NCBI GenBank assembly: GCA_013297995.1
Contig: JAAFJB010000007.1
Coordinates: 1-64,000, forward strand
Direction of reading: 5' to 3'
DNA length: 64,000 nucleotides
Source of the DNA: Chitinophagales bacterium
GTDB lineage: Bacteria; Bacteroidota; Bacteroidia; Chitinophagales; Chitinophagaceae
Part shown: one piece after another, positions 1-9,735 of the stretch
Layout: each line of letters starts with the position of its first letter
Position numbering within the stretch: position 1 is the stretch's first letter
Translations under genes and position numbers: made by a program
The notes under the pieces: generated by a model
Told to the model about the DNA's origin: nothing
Seen by the model: the letters and a program-made list of their open reading frames with translations, nothing else
Databases searched by the model: none

Positions 1-1104
1 CAATGCGAGCCTAAGATTGGCAGCGTGACCGGGATTGTGGTGTTCACAACGAACATAAACACCACCGCAAGCGCCATAACCACCACCACAACCCACTCCA
101 TACGAAGGGGTAATCAAACCCTCATCTAATGCCACCAATGCTCCTAAGGGTTTAAAGGTAGAACCGGGTGGGTACTGGCCTTTGATGGCCCTATTGTACA
201 TTGGCTTTGCCGTATCCATCACCATTCTTCCCCAGTTTTTTCTGCGAGCATTGCCTGTTAAAACATTGGGATTGTAGGTGGGGCTAGATACCATTGCAAT
301 AATTCCACCAGTACGGGGATTGATGGCAACCGCACTTCCAATTTTATTTTGTAATAATAGTTCAGCCAATTGTTGCACTTCTACATCAATACTCGTAAAA
401 AGGTTTCTACCCGCAACAGGAATGGTATCAAATAATCCATTTTCATAAGGCCCCTGAATGCGACTTTTATTATCCCTAATAAAACGTTGAATACCCCGCT
501 CACCCATGAGAATGGACTCATAAGTCTTTTCTAGTCCGCTCATACCCGCATAATCGCCCATCTCATAACCAAACTGGTGATTTTTGCGAAGAAAAGCAGT
601 ATCTACTTCTGCAATATAACCCAGTAGTTGAGCCGCAGTATTGTAGGGATAGGTTCGAACCGATCTTTCGCTCAGTACAAAGCCAGGAAACTTGTACATA
701 TTCTCGGTTAGCTTGGCAAATAATTCAGCATTAAGTAGGGGTTCAAATACGCTGGGTTTTACACGGGTATTTTTAAAAATGGCATCCCGCATTCTTTTCT
801 TGTATTCAGCCGTATCTATATTAAGGATGGCACAGAGCGCAAAAGTATCAGTGCCTTTAGATTCAGATGGCGTAACAATCAAGTCGAAACTAATGGTGTT
901 TTCAAGCAATGCCCTTTTTTTACGATCGAAAATAATACCTCTATCGGGGTAAACGATTTTACGGTAGATGGCATTGTTTTCCGCAGCCAGCTTGTATTTA
1001 GCGGAAAAAACCTGAAGGTTAATTAGTTGAAAAGTGATCACAATAAATACCGCACCTATAATGATTTGAATAACCTTGCTGCGGCTTTGATTGAAAACGG
1101 ACAT
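1..1104 (-). CDS. mrdA: Penicillin-binding protein 2 (elongation transpeptidase), 5' part only
   Basis: This is the N-terminal 368 residues of a class B penicillin-binding protein; the gene runs off the left window edge. I translated it from the ATG at 1104-1102. It begins with a short cytoplasmic tail and one membrane anchor (about residues 10-32), followed by the PBP dimerisation domain. The start of the transpeptidase domain carries the active-site SxxK motif in PPGSTFKPLGA, at roughly 945-930 on the minus strand read toward position 1. PBP2 cross-links lateral-wall peptidoglycan with RodA during elongation. The remaining SxN and KTG motifs lie outside the window. PBP2 is preferred over PBP3/FtsI because of the N-terminal architecture and the GGxYVRCEHHNPGHA-like stretch after the SxxK region. 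RodA would be expected beyond the left edge. Confidence 0.88.
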   Translation of the reverse strand, partial: MSVFNQSRSKVIQIIIGAVFIVITFQLINLQVFSAKYKLAAENNAIYRKIVYPDRGIIFDRKKRALLENTISFDLIVTPSESKGTDTFALCAILNIDTAEYKKRMRDAIFKNTRVKPSVFEPLLNAELFAKLTENMYKFPGFVLSERSVRTYPYNTAAQLLGYIAEVDTAFLRKNHQFGYEMGDYAGMSGLEKTYESILMGERGIQRFIRDNKSRIQGPYENGLFDTIPVAGRNLFTSIDVEVQQLAELLLQNKIGSAVAINPRTGGIIAMVSSPTYNPNVLTGNARRKNWGRMVMDTAKPMYNRAIKGQYPPGSTFKPLGALVALDEGLITPSYGVGCGGGYGACGGVYVRCEHHNPGHAANLRLAL

Positions 1105-1194
1105 ATAATTGGAGGAAGTCGATTAATTCGACAAGCAAATTTAAGATATAGGAATTAACAAGAAAGAATATTTTAATAAAATTCAACTTGAATT

Positions 1195-2976
1195 TTATGC
1201 TGTAAAATAATTCAAACGTTTTAGCCTTGATTCAATGGCAGTTTTGGTGCGACCCATTTCTTTGGCTATATCGGCAATATCAGATTGCATATCAAACAGA
1301 ATCCTTAATTTATCATCCAGCTCAGGCGTCCAAGGCTGGTAGGCTGCTTTGCTCACCAATCTTTTATCTGCAACCGTGTAAGACTTAGGGGCTGAGTTTT
1401 TTTGTATAGGACCACTATTTTCTTCTTTTACTTGTTTAAGTATATGAATATGAACCGATGCTGGTGTTTCTTGCGGTAGCATTTGCTCAGGAATTTTTAA
1501 TTTGAATTTAGCCCTGGTAAGCGCCACATAAAGCAAATTGATTTCTTCATTCAGCTTGGTGATATTTAGTGGTTCTTGCTTAGATTGTTGGGCAATTTTT
1601 TGTTTAATCAGTTTGCCTTCGCTGATAAAATCTTCTGCCAGCTCAACTTCATCGTATTCCATACCCTTGGCACGGTGAACAGTAGAAAAAATCATTTGTG
1701 CTTTGGAACGGTCGCCATCTCCCGTATGCTTTTCTTTGAGTGTATTGAGTAAGGAAGGTATACGATTGCCATATTCATTTACAATACTAAGCATCATACC
1801 CAATTGTATATCTTCTGTTTTTTCAATATACTCTTCCAGCTCATCAATGTCTTTCATTTGTGCTATCAGTTTGTCGCGAATACCGGTTTTTTTATTGTTG
1901 TACAAACTTAATACATCGTACAGGGAAGCTCCATCATCTGCATAAGTGTAAGAGTTGATATTGCCTTCAAAATATAAGTGGTTTATTTTTGGCTGTTTGG
2001 TAACGAACTCAATGGCTTTTAAAAGCAGGCCCAGATTGGTTCTGGCAATAATGGCTTTGGTCTTTATTGTATTGGTAAGCCCTTGTCCCTTGATAGATAA
2101 GGGTTTGGTGGCAGTCAACTGATTTTTCCAATACAATACACTACAAGCTAAATTAGCAATGCTTTGTGGAAAGCGGAAGCTGGTAGAAAGGGATAGTTTT
2201 TTGCACTTTACTTTTTCCAGTGAGTTTACGGCATAACGCCATCCATATATTTGCTGGTGCGTGTCTCCAACTATTACTTTTACGCACTGTTGTTGCATAA
2301 AAACATGCAGCATGGCAGGGGAAGCGTCCTGCCCCTCATCAAATAGAATACAGTCGTAAGGCAATTGAATATTGGCCAACTGGAATTTCTTTAAATAGAA
2401 ATCGTGTATAATTTCAATCTCAGCTTTATCCATCTTACTCAATAAAACCCGGGTGCCTTTTTCTATATAAGTGTAAAAACGTTTTACAAATTGATTGGCT
2501 TTTTCATCGGTAACAGTATCTAAATAATTTAAATCCTGTACACGAGCTTTATCACTGTTGCAGAAATAAGCAATGAATTTATTAATATGGTTGGCTACAA
2601 CATATTCCCCATGTTTTTCACCATCTCCGTTTAAATTTAGTAATTCTGTAATTTCATGAGTTTTAAAGGACTGGGCTTTTACTTTATAGTTACTGCCTTT
2701 AACAATATAGTTAAAGGCCAATGAATGCGCCGTTTCTACCCTTACATTATGAAGCTGATGCTCGGCAAATTTTCTGGCAGCATCTAGCTTAACCGATTTA
2801 TTAAAAGCAATATAAAGGATGCGTGAAGAGGATGGCTGCTTTGCAGCATATTGAATAAGGGTAGTGGTTTTGCCAGAGCCAGCAACAGCATTGATGGCAA
2901 TATCACCCGTTGATTGAATGATGGTATTTTGCTCGTTGGTAAATATTGGGGAACTCTCTTTGCTCATACACCGCAA
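1195..2976 (-). CDS. UvrD/Rep-like superfamily 1 helicase with C-terminal HTH
   Basis: A 593-residue SF1A DNA helicase/translocase. Visible motifs are Walker A AGSGKTT (32-38), Walker B DEGQD (213-217), motif III GDTHQQIYGWR (237-247), motif IV-like SFRFPQSIA (266-274), motif V VHRAKGMEYDEV (433-444) and motif VI YVALTRAK (483-490). It is shorter than UvrD (about 720) and has a compact 2B region, resembling the Fbh1-like helicases. Residues about 547-590 form an extra Myb/SANT- or SRP1-like helix-turn-helix (WTPELDDKL ... IADIAKEMGRTKTAIESRL), which UvrD lacks. ATP-driven 3'-5' unwinding in DNA repair is inferred from the family. The start could also be the Met at 2967. It is divergent from the DUF2721 gene and lies upstream of PBP2 on the same strand. 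Confidence 0.88.
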   Translation of the reverse strand: MRCMSKESSPIFTNEQNTIIQSTGDIAINAVAGSGKTTTLIQYAAKQPSSSRILYIAFNKSVKLDAARKFAEHQLHNVRVETAHSLAFNYIVKGSNYKVKAQSFKTHEITELLNLNGDGEKHGEYVVANHINKFIAYFCNSDKARVQDLNYLDTVTDEKANQFVKRFYTYIEKGTRVLLSKMDKAEIEIIHDFYLKKFQLANIQLPYDCILFDEGQDASPAMLHVFMQQQCVKVIVGDTHQQIYGWRYAVNSLEKVKCKKLSLSTSFRFPQSIANLACSVLYWKNQLTATKPLSIKGQGLTNTIKTKAIIARTNLGLLLKAIEFVTKQPKINHLYFEGNINSYTYADDGASLYDVLSLYNNKKTGIRDKLIAQMKDIDELEEYIEKTEDIQLGMMLSIVNEYGNRIPSLLNTLKEKHTGDGDRSKAQMIFSTVHRAKGMEYDEVELAEDFISEGKLIKQKIAQQSKQEPLNITKLNEEINLLYVALTRAKFKLKIPEQMLPQETPASVHIHILKQVKEENSGPIQKNSAPKSYTVADKRLVSKAAYQPWTPELDDKLRILFDMQSDIADIAKEMGRTKTAIESRLKRLNYFTA

Positions 2977-3023
2977 TGATAGGTAATATTTTGTTGCTAA
3001 CTTGCAGTATAAATACTTAGAAT

Positions 3024-3458
3024 ATGGATATTAGTTTAAATACCCCTGCATTGTTATTTCCTGCTATCAGCTTGATTATGTTAGCCTATACTAACCGATT
3101 TTTAGCCTTGTCTAACCGGGTTAGAAGCCTTCACGATAAATATGCCAGTCACGAACAACCCCATCTAATTCATCGGCAAATAAAAAATCTGCGCTACCGG
3201 CTAAAATTAATTAAAAATATGCAGGCCTTGGGCGTACTTACTTTTTTAAGCTCCATACTCTGTATGTATTTTATTTATGCTGAATGGAAAGTGATGGCAC
3301 ATTGGATTTTTGCCATTAGCCTCATCACTTTTGCATTGTCATTAATGCTTTCACTGTTAGAGATTCAGTTAAGTACAAAAGCATTGGAAATTGAATTGAG
3401 CGATATGGAAGGATTAGAAGATCCTTCGGTGATTCAATATTTAAAAAGTAAGTTTTAG
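3024..3458 (+). CDS. DUF2721 family membrane protein
   Basis: A 144-residue protein matching DUF2721 in size and pattern: an N-terminal hydrophobic segment (PALLFPAISLIMLAYTNRFL), a basic, polar amphipathic stretch (SNRVRSLHDKYASHEQ), and two further hydrophobic segments (about 70-88 and 95-115). It is probably a small inner-membrane protein. The biochemical role is unknown. It is divergent from the helicase and precedes the metal-efflux operon by 47 bp, with a weak hairpin between them, so it is probably a separate transcript. Confidence 0.75.
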   Translation: MDISLNTPALLFPAISLIMLAYTNRFLALSNRVRSLHDKYASHEQPHLIHRQIKNLRYRLKLIKNMQALGVLTFLSSILCMYFIYAEWKVMAHWIFAISLITFALSLMLSLLEIQLSTKALEIELSDMEGLEDPSVIQYLKSKF

Positions 3459-3470
3459 TAACCACCTATT

Positions 3471-3503
3471 GTGCCCGCTTGTATCAACAATTCTGGGCAC
3501 TTT
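3471..3503 (+). terminator. Weak hairpin between DUF2721 gene and efflux operon
   Basis: GTGCCC at 3471-3476 pairs perfectly with GGGCAC at 3495-3500 across an 18-nt loop, followed by only a short TTT. It may be a weak terminator. The short stem and long loop leave this uncertain. Confidence 0.3.
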
Positions 3504-3505
3504 AA

Positions 3506-6500
3506 ATGTATTTTAATATGCTCAATAAAATTATTCGATTTAGCATACACAATAAACTTATTATAGGTGTTATTACCATTGCAATGGTTGTATGGGGAAT
3601 CTGGAGTGCTGCTAAATTACCTGTTGATGCTTTGCCAGATATTACCAACAATCAAGTACAGGTAATTACAACAGCACCTACACTTGCAGCGCAAGAAGTA
3701 GAACAGTTTATTACCTATCCGGTAGAAAAGGCATTGGCAAACATTCAAGGAGTGGTAGAAATGCGTTCATTCTCTCGATTCGGATTAAGTATGATTACCA
3801 TTGTATTTGAGGAAACTGAAAATATTTATTTTGCGCGACAATTGATTAATGAAAGATTGAAAGAGGCCGAGCAGCAAATCCCTAAAAATATGGGCAGGCC
3901 TAAATTGGCTCCAGTTACAACGGGACTAGGCGAAATTTATCAGTATATAATTCATCCAAAAAAAGGAAGTGAACAAAAATATTCTGCCATGGATTTACGC
4001 ACCATGCAGGATTGGATAGTAGGGCGACAACTAAGTGGGATAAAAGGAGTAGCAGAAGTCACAGCCTTTGGAGGAAACATCAAACAATATGAAGTAGCCA
4101 TTAATCCCGATAGGCTTAAGGCAATGAATACAAGCATTCCAGAAATTTTTACTGCACTCGAAAAAAATAATCAAAATACGGGCGGGGCTTATATCGATAG
4201 AAAACCCAATGCTTATTTTATCAGGGGTATTGGATTGGTTAAAACATTTGCTGACATTGAAAATACAATTGTAAAACAACAGAATGGAATTCCAGTATTG
4301 ATAAGAGATGTTGCCACAGTTCAGTTGGGTTCACCGCCACGCTATGGTGCCATCACCTTTAACGGTGAAAAAGAAGTGGTGGGTGGTTTGGTGCTCATGA
4401 TGAAAGGAGCCAACAGCGCAGCAGTAGTAGCATTGGTAAAAGAAAGAATGCTGAATATTCAAAAATCATTGCCAGCAGATATAATTATTGAGCCTTTTTT
4501 AGATCGTACCAATTTAATTAACAGAGCCATTCATACCGTTCAAACAAACTTAATTGAGGGCGCATTAATCGTAATTTTTGTGCTGGTACTTTTTTTGGGT
4601 AACCTAAGAGCTGGATTAATTGTGGCTTCTGCCATTCCTCTTTCTTTATTGTTTGCTATGTCGCTCATGAATTTATTTGGCGTGAGTGCAAACTTGATGA
4701 GTTTGGGAGCAATTGATTTTGGATTAATTGTTGACGGTGCTGTAATTATTGTTGAAGCTACATTACATCATTTGGGATTGAGAAAAACCCAAGCAATATT
4801 TACACAACAACAAATGGATGAAGAAGTATACCAATCGGCATCGGCTATTAGAAACAGTGCTGCATTTGGTGAAATCATTATTTTAATTGTATATATTCCC
4901 ATTCTTACACTTACTGGAATTGAAGGTAAAATGTTTCGCCCTATGGCGCAAACAGTAGGTTTTGCCATTCTGGGATCACTCTTGCTTTCGCTTACTTATA
5001 TTCCCATGATGTGCGCTTTGTTTTTACCTAAGAAAATAAGCTCTAAGCAAAATTTCTCAGAAAAGATGATGATTTTTTTTCAACGCATATACCAACCACT
5101 AATTCAGGGAGCTATTAAAATAAAATATACCATAGTGGTAATTACTGGGGTATGCTTTTTTGTTTCACTTATTATTTTTAAACAATTGGGCGGTGAATTT
5201 ATTCCCACTTTAGAAGAAGGAGATTATGCCATTGAATTTTTATTGCCGCAAGGATCTTCTTTATCACAATCTACTGAAACCATCCTACTTGCAGAACGAA
5301 TGCTTCGACAGTTTCCAGAAGTTAAAATGGTGGTGGGTAAAACAGGTTCGGCTGAAATAGCTACCGATCCTATGCCGCCCGAAGCCAGTGATTTAATGGT
5401 AATATTAAAAGATAAAAAAGAGTGGACTACTACCAAAAACTTTTACGACTTGGCAGACAGTATGAGTGAAAAATTGGGGGCTATTCCAGGCGTAATAGCC
5501 GAACCTAGTCAACCCATACAAATGCGGTTCAATGAATTAATGACGGGCATACGACAAGATGTAGCCATTAAAATATTTGGAGAAAATTTAGACAGTCTAG
5601 CCAAATACGCCAACAAAGTAGCTGCCGCCATTGGTAAGATTCAAGGAATAACCCAGCCAAGGGTAGAGCGGATAGATGGACTTCCACAAATTACCATTGA
5701 ATACGACCGAGCAAGATTGGCCAGCTATGGATTAAATATTGAAGACGTAAATCATGTTATCAGTACCGCTTTTGCGGGCGAAACTGCAGGTGTTGTTTAT
5801 GAAAATGAAAGAAAATTCGATTTGGTTTTAAGGCTTCAAAGTGATTATCGCAGTTCAAAAGACAATGTGAATGCACTGTATATTCCGTTAAAAAATGGCA
5901 ACCAGATTCCCTTATCACAGGTGGCAACCGTATCTTTTAAAACCGGACCTGCACAAATAAGTAGGGAAGCAGGTAAACGCAGGGTATACATTAGTTTTAA
6001 TGTAAGTGGTAGGGATGTAGAGGGAGTAGTAAAAGATGCACAAAAAATATTAAATGAACAAGTGAAATTACCCGTTGGATATTATTATACTTATGGTGGA
6101 AGTTTCGAAAATTTACAAAAAGCATCTGCTCGTTTAATGATTGTGGTACCAATAGCTTTATTATTGATTTTTTTTATACTCTACTTAAGTTTTCGTTCTG
6201 TAAAAGATGCAACACTTATTTTTACGGCTATTCCCATGGGAGCCATTGGCGGGGTATTTGCATTATTGGTAAGAGATATGCCATTTAGTATTTCTGCGGG
6301 GGTTGGCTTTATTGCCTTATTTGGCGTGTCGGTACTAAACGGTATTGTGTTAATAAGCACATTCAATCAACTAAAAAAAGAAGGAATAGCCAATACAATA
6401 GAACAGGTAATACTTGGCACCAGTACACGCCTGCGACCGGTGTTAATGACGGCAGCGGTTGCCGCACTTGGCTTTCTTCCAATGGCATTAAGTAATGGTG

Positions 6501-7834
6501 CAGGTGCAGAAGTTCAACGGCCTTTAGCTACTGTTGTAATTGGTGGGTTAATTACTGCAACTTTTTTAACATTAATTGTGCTGCCTTGTTTGTACATTAT
6601 TGTTTCAACTAAAAATACTATGCGTAAACCATCTGTTCTAGTAATGAGTTGTGTGATGCTACTTGGATTATTGGGTGGAGTAAGTGCACAGCAAACGGTA
6701 TTGAAAAGAGTAACGGTAAATGAAGCCCTTTTGCTTGCTAGTAATAATCTATTATACCCAATTAATAAAGCGCAAATTGATAGGAGCAAAGCGCAGGTTA
6801 ACACGGCAAATGCCTTGCCGAAAACAGGAGTTTTTACAGAAAATGAAGATATGCGAACCAGTGATCAAACTGGGATATTAAAAATTGGCATCTCTCAAAG
6901 TATTGCCTGGCCTGGTTTGTATAAAGCACAAAAATATCTTTATAACCAACAGTCAAAATACCAAACACTTAATACTATACTTATAGATGCACAGCTTAAG
7001 AAAGATATTCGCACTGTTTATTATCAACTTTGGTATTTGCAAAGCAAACAATATTTATTCATACGCTTAGATAGTATTTATAAATCTTTACACGCTGCTG
7101 CCATACTAAAAGTGAAAGCAGGTGATCGTCCCGGAATAGACAGTATTGCCGCCAACGTAAGAATGAGGGAGTTGATGGCCATGATGGATCAGGTTAATCA
7201 AGAATTGATGATTCAGCAGCAGTTGCTGATGCAGTTGTTGAATAGTGAAGAAAAAATATTACCCATATTGCAGCCCCTAGAAAAAATAGCAATACCTCAT
7301 TTTGTAGCAGATAGTATTCATCCGCTACTGGTATTGCAGGAGCAAAATATTAATATTGCCAATGCGGGAATTGGGGTTGTGAAAAATGAAAATAAACCAG
7401 AATTTTCAGGACGTTTTTTTTCACAGCGATTATGGGGTGCTCCCAATCCCTTTTACGGATTTTCTGTTACCGCTTCATTTCCATTACTGAATGCTAACGC
7501 TTATCGGAATAAAGTAAAATTTGCAGAAGCGGGAAAGGTGGTGGAGCAAAAGCAATTTGAATATGATAACCAGTTACTACTTGCAAAAAAAGCAGAAGCA
7601 AAAGCCAATGTAGAAAAGAATAAAACTGTTTTAACTTTTTATGAAACAGCAGGCATACAACAGTCCTATGAAATTATTAAAGCAGCTACATTAGCGTATA
7701 AATCAGGCGAGGTAAGCTTTGCAGAGCTATCGCAATATTTAGCACAAGGAATTGATATTCAAAAAAATTATTTAGAAAATCTAAATATATACAACCATTC
7801 TGTTATTCAATACAATTACTATCTCAATCAATAA
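3506..7834 (+). CDS. czcA: CzcA-type heavy-metal RND efflux pump fused to a TolC-like outer-membrane domain
   Basis: A 1442-residue fusion. Residues 1 to about 1035 are a full heavy-metal RND pump: TM1 near 14-34, a periplasmic porter domain, a TM block around 340-530, a second porter loop, and a TM block around 875-1035. The TM4 motif DFGLIVDGAVIIVE has D404, D410 and E417, the relay residues of the divalent-cation (Zn/Co/Cd/Ni) class rather than the Cu/Ag class. From M1039 a signal-peptide-like stretch (LVMSCVMLLGLLGGVSAQ) leads into about 400 residues resembling a TolC/CzcC outer-membrane factor with helical repeats. Such fusions occur in Bacteroidota. The better start may be the Met at 3518 (MLNKIIRFSI), which fits the family. 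The adaptor follows after 2 bp, so the two genes form an operon. Confidence 0.92.
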   Translation: MYFNMLNKIIRFSIHNKLIIGVITIAMVVWGIWSAAKLPVDALPDITNNQVQVITTAPTLAAQEVEQFITYPVEKALANIQGVVEMRSFSRFGLSMITIVFEETENIYFARQLINERLKEAEQQIPKNMGRPKLAPVTTGLGEIYQYIIHPKKGSEQKYSAMDLRTMQDWIVGRQLSGIKGVAEVTAFGGNIKQYEVAINPDRLKAMNTSIPEIFTALEKNNQNTGGAYIDRKPNAYFIRGIGLVKTFADIENTIVKQQNGIPVLIRDVATVQLGSPPRYGAITFNGEKEVVGGLVLMMKGANSAAVVALVKERMLNIQKSLPADIIIEPFLDRTNLINRAIHTVQTNLIEGALIVIFVLVLFLGNLRAGLIVASAIPLSLLFAMSLMNLFGVSANLMSLGAIDFGLIVDGAVIIVEATLHHLGLRKTQAIFTQQQMDEEVYQSASAIRNSAAFGEIIILIVYIPILTLTGIEGKMFRPMAQTVGFAILGSLLLSLTYIPMMCALFLPKKISSKQNFSEKMMIFFQRIYQPLIQGAIKIKYTIVVITGVCFFVSLIIFKQLGGEFIPTLEEGDYAIEFLLPQGSSLSQSTETILLAERMLRQFPEVKMVVGKTGSAEIATDPMPPEASDLMVILKDKKEWTTTKNFYDLADSMSEKLGAIPGVIAEPSQPIQMRFNELMTGIRQDVAIKIFGENLDSLAKYANKVAAAIGKIQGITQPRVERIDGLPQITIEYDRARLASYGLNIEDVNHVISTAFAGETAGVVYENERKFDLVLRLQSDYRSSKDNVNALYIPLKNGNQIPLSQVATVSFKTGPAQISREAGKRRVYISFNVSGRDVEGVVKDAQKILNEQVKLPVGYYYTYGGSFENLQKASARLMIVVPIALLLIFFILYLSFRSVKDATLIFTAIPMGAIGGVFALLVRDMPFSISAGVGFIALFGVSVLNGIVLISTFNQLKKEGIANTIEQVILGTSTRLRPVLMTAAVAALGFLPMALSNGAGAEVQRPLATVVIGGLITATFLTLIVLPCLYIIVSTKNTMRKPSVLVMSCVMLLGLLGGVSAQQTVLKRVTVNEALLLASNNLLYPINKAQIDRSKAQVNTANALPKTGVFTENEDMRTSDQTGILKIGISQSIAWPGLYKAQKYLYNQQSKYQTLNTILIDAQLKKDIRTVYYQLWYLQSKQYLFIRLDSIYKSLHAAAILKVKAGDRPGIDSIAANVRMRELMAMMDQVNQELMIQQQLLMQLLNSEEKILPILQPLEKIAIPHFVADSIHPLLVLQEQNINIANAGIGVVKNENKPEFSGRFFSQRLWGAPNPFYGFSVTASFPLLNANAYRNKVKFAEAGKVVEQKQFEYDNQLLLAKKAEAKANVEKNKTVLTFYETAGIQQSYEIIKAATLAYKSGEVSFAELSQYLAQGIDIQKNYLENLNIYNHSVIQYNYYLNQ

Positions 7835-7836
7835 GG

Positions 7837-9033
7837 ATGAAAAATTTATTTACGCATCTCTCCAATATTATTTTTATAACGGTATTCATTGCTTGTGGAA
7901 GCAAGGATACCCAAAAGGTAAAAACAGTTGAAGCACCCGTGCTGCATGAAGCTGAAACAACAGATATTGCTGAGCTTACTCAAGCGCAGATTAAAACAAT
8001 TGGCATTGAAATGGGCTTTATTGAACAGAAGCAATTAACTGCTTCACTTAAAGCCAATGGAGTACTTAAAATACCCAATCAACATAAGGCAAGTGTGCAT
8101 TCACTTTACAGCGGTGTAATCAAATCAATATTGGTAATACCAGGTAATTTTGTAAAGAAGGGACAAACCATAGCCACCGTTTCAAATCCTGAATTTATAC
8201 AATTGCAAAGTTCCTATTTAAGCACCCGCTCAAAAATTCAACTGGCAGAGTTGGAATTGAAGCGACAGCAAGAGCTGAATGAAGGCAATGCAGGTGCACT
8301 TAAAAATTTGCAAAGTGCTGAAACAGATCTGCGTAATTTAAAAATATCCAAATCAACTTTAGCGCAACAATTACGTTTGATGGGATTAAACCCAGAACAG
8401 CTTTTAAATGAAAAATTAGTTTCTGAGTTATCCATTAAAAGTCCCATTAGTGGTGTAATAAGCAATGTAACTGTAAAAATGGGCTCCTATATTGATTTAT
8501 CTTCTGTAGTAGTTGAAGTGGTAGATAATAGCAAGTTGCACTTAGATTTATTTGTGTATGAGAAAGACATTCACAAATTAAAAAATAACCAGACCATACA
8601 TTTCAGCATTACCAATAATCCGGGTAAGGAATATGATGCAACCATACATTCATGGGGATATGCGTTTGAAGATGAGAGCAAAGCTGTGTCTGTTCATGCT
8701 GAGGTAGAAGGCGATAAAACGGGCTTGATAGAAGGCATGAATGTAACGGCAATTATCAGTCTCAATAAAGCTACTTCACCTGCGGTACCTACTGAGGCAA
8801 TTGTAACGGTGGAAGGGCTGGATTTTATTTTTGCAATGATGAATAGCAAACCAAAAAGCGATTCAGCAATTGGATATATTTTTAAACGCATACCCATAGC
8901 AAGAGGCAATTCAGATATTGGATATACCGCAATTACATTGCTGAAAGAAATACCCAAAGATGTTAAAGTGGTAACAAAAGGAGCTTTTTTTGTGTCGGCT
9001 AAAATGACCAATAATGCCGAGCATGAACATTGA
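7837..9033 (+). CDS. czcB: RND periplasmic adaptor lipoprotein (CzcB/CusB-like)
   Basis: A 398-residue membrane-fusion protein. The N-terminus has a hydrophobic signal with a lipobox-like FIACG (Cys about residue 21), so it is probably lipid-anchored. Barrel-sandwich halves are visible around 85-120 (HSLYSGVIKSILVIPGNFVKKGQTIATV) and 205-235 (SPISGVISNVTVKMGSYIDL), flanking a coiled-coil hairpin at about 125-185. Beta-barrel and membrane-proximal domains follow. It links the inner-membrane pump to the outer-membrane channel. It lies 2 bp after the fused pump gene and is surely cotranscribed. No separate outer-membrane factor gene is present, consistent with that domain being fused to the pump. 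Confidence 0.9.
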   Translation: MKNLFTHLSNIIFITVFIACGSKDTQKVKTVEAPVLHEAETTDIAELTQAQIKTIGIEMGFIEQKQLTASLKANGVLKIPNQHKASVHSLYSGVIKSILVIPGNFVKKGQTIATVSNPEFIQLQSSYLSTRSKIQLAELELKRQQELNEGNAGALKNLQSAETDLRNLKISKSTLAQQLRLMGLNPEQLLNEKLVSELSIKSPISGVISNVTVKMGSYIDLSSVVVEVVDNSKLHLDLFVYEKDIHKLKNNQTIHFSITNNPGKEYDATIHSWGYAFEDESKAVSVHAEVEGDKTGLIEGMNVTAIISLNKATSPAVPTEAIVTVEGLDFIFAMMNSKPKSDSAIGYIFKRIPIARGNSDIGYTAITLLKEIPKDVKVVTKGAFFVSAKMTNNAEHEH

Positions 9034-9050
9034 GGTGATACCTGCCAATC

Positions 9051-9686
9051 TTAGTTTCCATAAAACTTACACCACTCGCTCAACCCACATATTTCACACT
9101 TAGGATTTCGAGCAATGCAAGTATAGCGGCCGTGAAGTATCAACCAGTGATGGGCTCTGTAAACATGTTCGGAAGGTATATTTTTTATCAATTCTTTTTC
9201 TACGGCTAATGGGGTACTGGCTCTGGGGCTTACCAAGCCAAGGCGGTGACTCACCCTATACACATGCGTGTCTACCGCCATATTGGGTTGTTCATCTATT
9301 ACGCTGGTAATTACATTGGCTGTTTTTCTACCAACACCGGGCAATTGAACTAATTCATCTACCGTCATAGGCACTGTTCCATTAAATTTTTCTAAAAGCA
9401 TATTGGCCATGCCAATCAGGTGTTTGGTTTTATTATTGGGATATGAAATGCTTCTGATTAAGGGGAATAAATCGTCGAAGCTGGCTGCTGCCATTTTTTG
9501 CGGACTAGGATAAACTGAAAATATATTTGGGGTAGTTAAATTCACCCTTTTATCGGTACACTGTGCTGAAAGTATTACGGCTACCAATAGTTGAAAAGGA
9601 TTGTCGTAAACCAATTCCGTCTCGGCAATGGGAGTGGTGTTGAGGAAATAATTGATGACTGCCTTGTAGCGATCTTTTTTTAGCAT
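9051..9686 (-). CDS. nth: Endonuclease III (DNA glycosylase/AP lyase)
   Basis: A base-excision repair enzyme that removes oxidised pyrimidines and cleaves at AP sites. The helix-hairpin-helix LVQLPGVGRKTANVI contains the catalytic Lys, and the catalytic Asp is in VDTHVYRVSHRLGL. The C-terminus carries the [4Fe-4S] ligand pattern C-x6-C-x2-C-x5-C (CIARNPKCEICGLSEWC). I chose the Met at 9686 (MLKKDRYKAV), giving 211 residues, the E. coli length; an upstream in-frame Met at 9704 would add six residues. It converges on the efflux operon, 17 bp from the adaptor stop codon. Confidence 0.95.
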   Translation of the reverse strand: MLKKDRYKAVINYFLNTTPIAETELVYDNPFQLLVAVILSAQCTDKRVNLTTPNIFSVYPSPQKMAAASFDDLFPLIRSISYPNNKTKHLIGMANMLLEKFNGTVPMTVDELVQLPGVGRKTANVITSVIDEQPNMAVDTHVYRVSHRLGLVSPRASTPLAVEKELIKNIPSEHVYRAHHWLILHGRYTCIARNPKCEICGLSEWCKFYGN

Positions 9687-9735
9687 ACACAAATGTAGAA
9701 GCAAAGGCTTAAAATATTGCCAAGGGTTGCGTAAT

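Noticed and set aside
692-952. Plus-strand 86-residue frame
   Set aside because: It lies antisense to the PBP2 gene, whose translation is strongly conserved.
1118-1132. Small inverted repeat GTCGA-N5-TCGAC upstream of PBP2
   Set aside because: Five-bp arms are expected by chance at this density; there is no supporting context.
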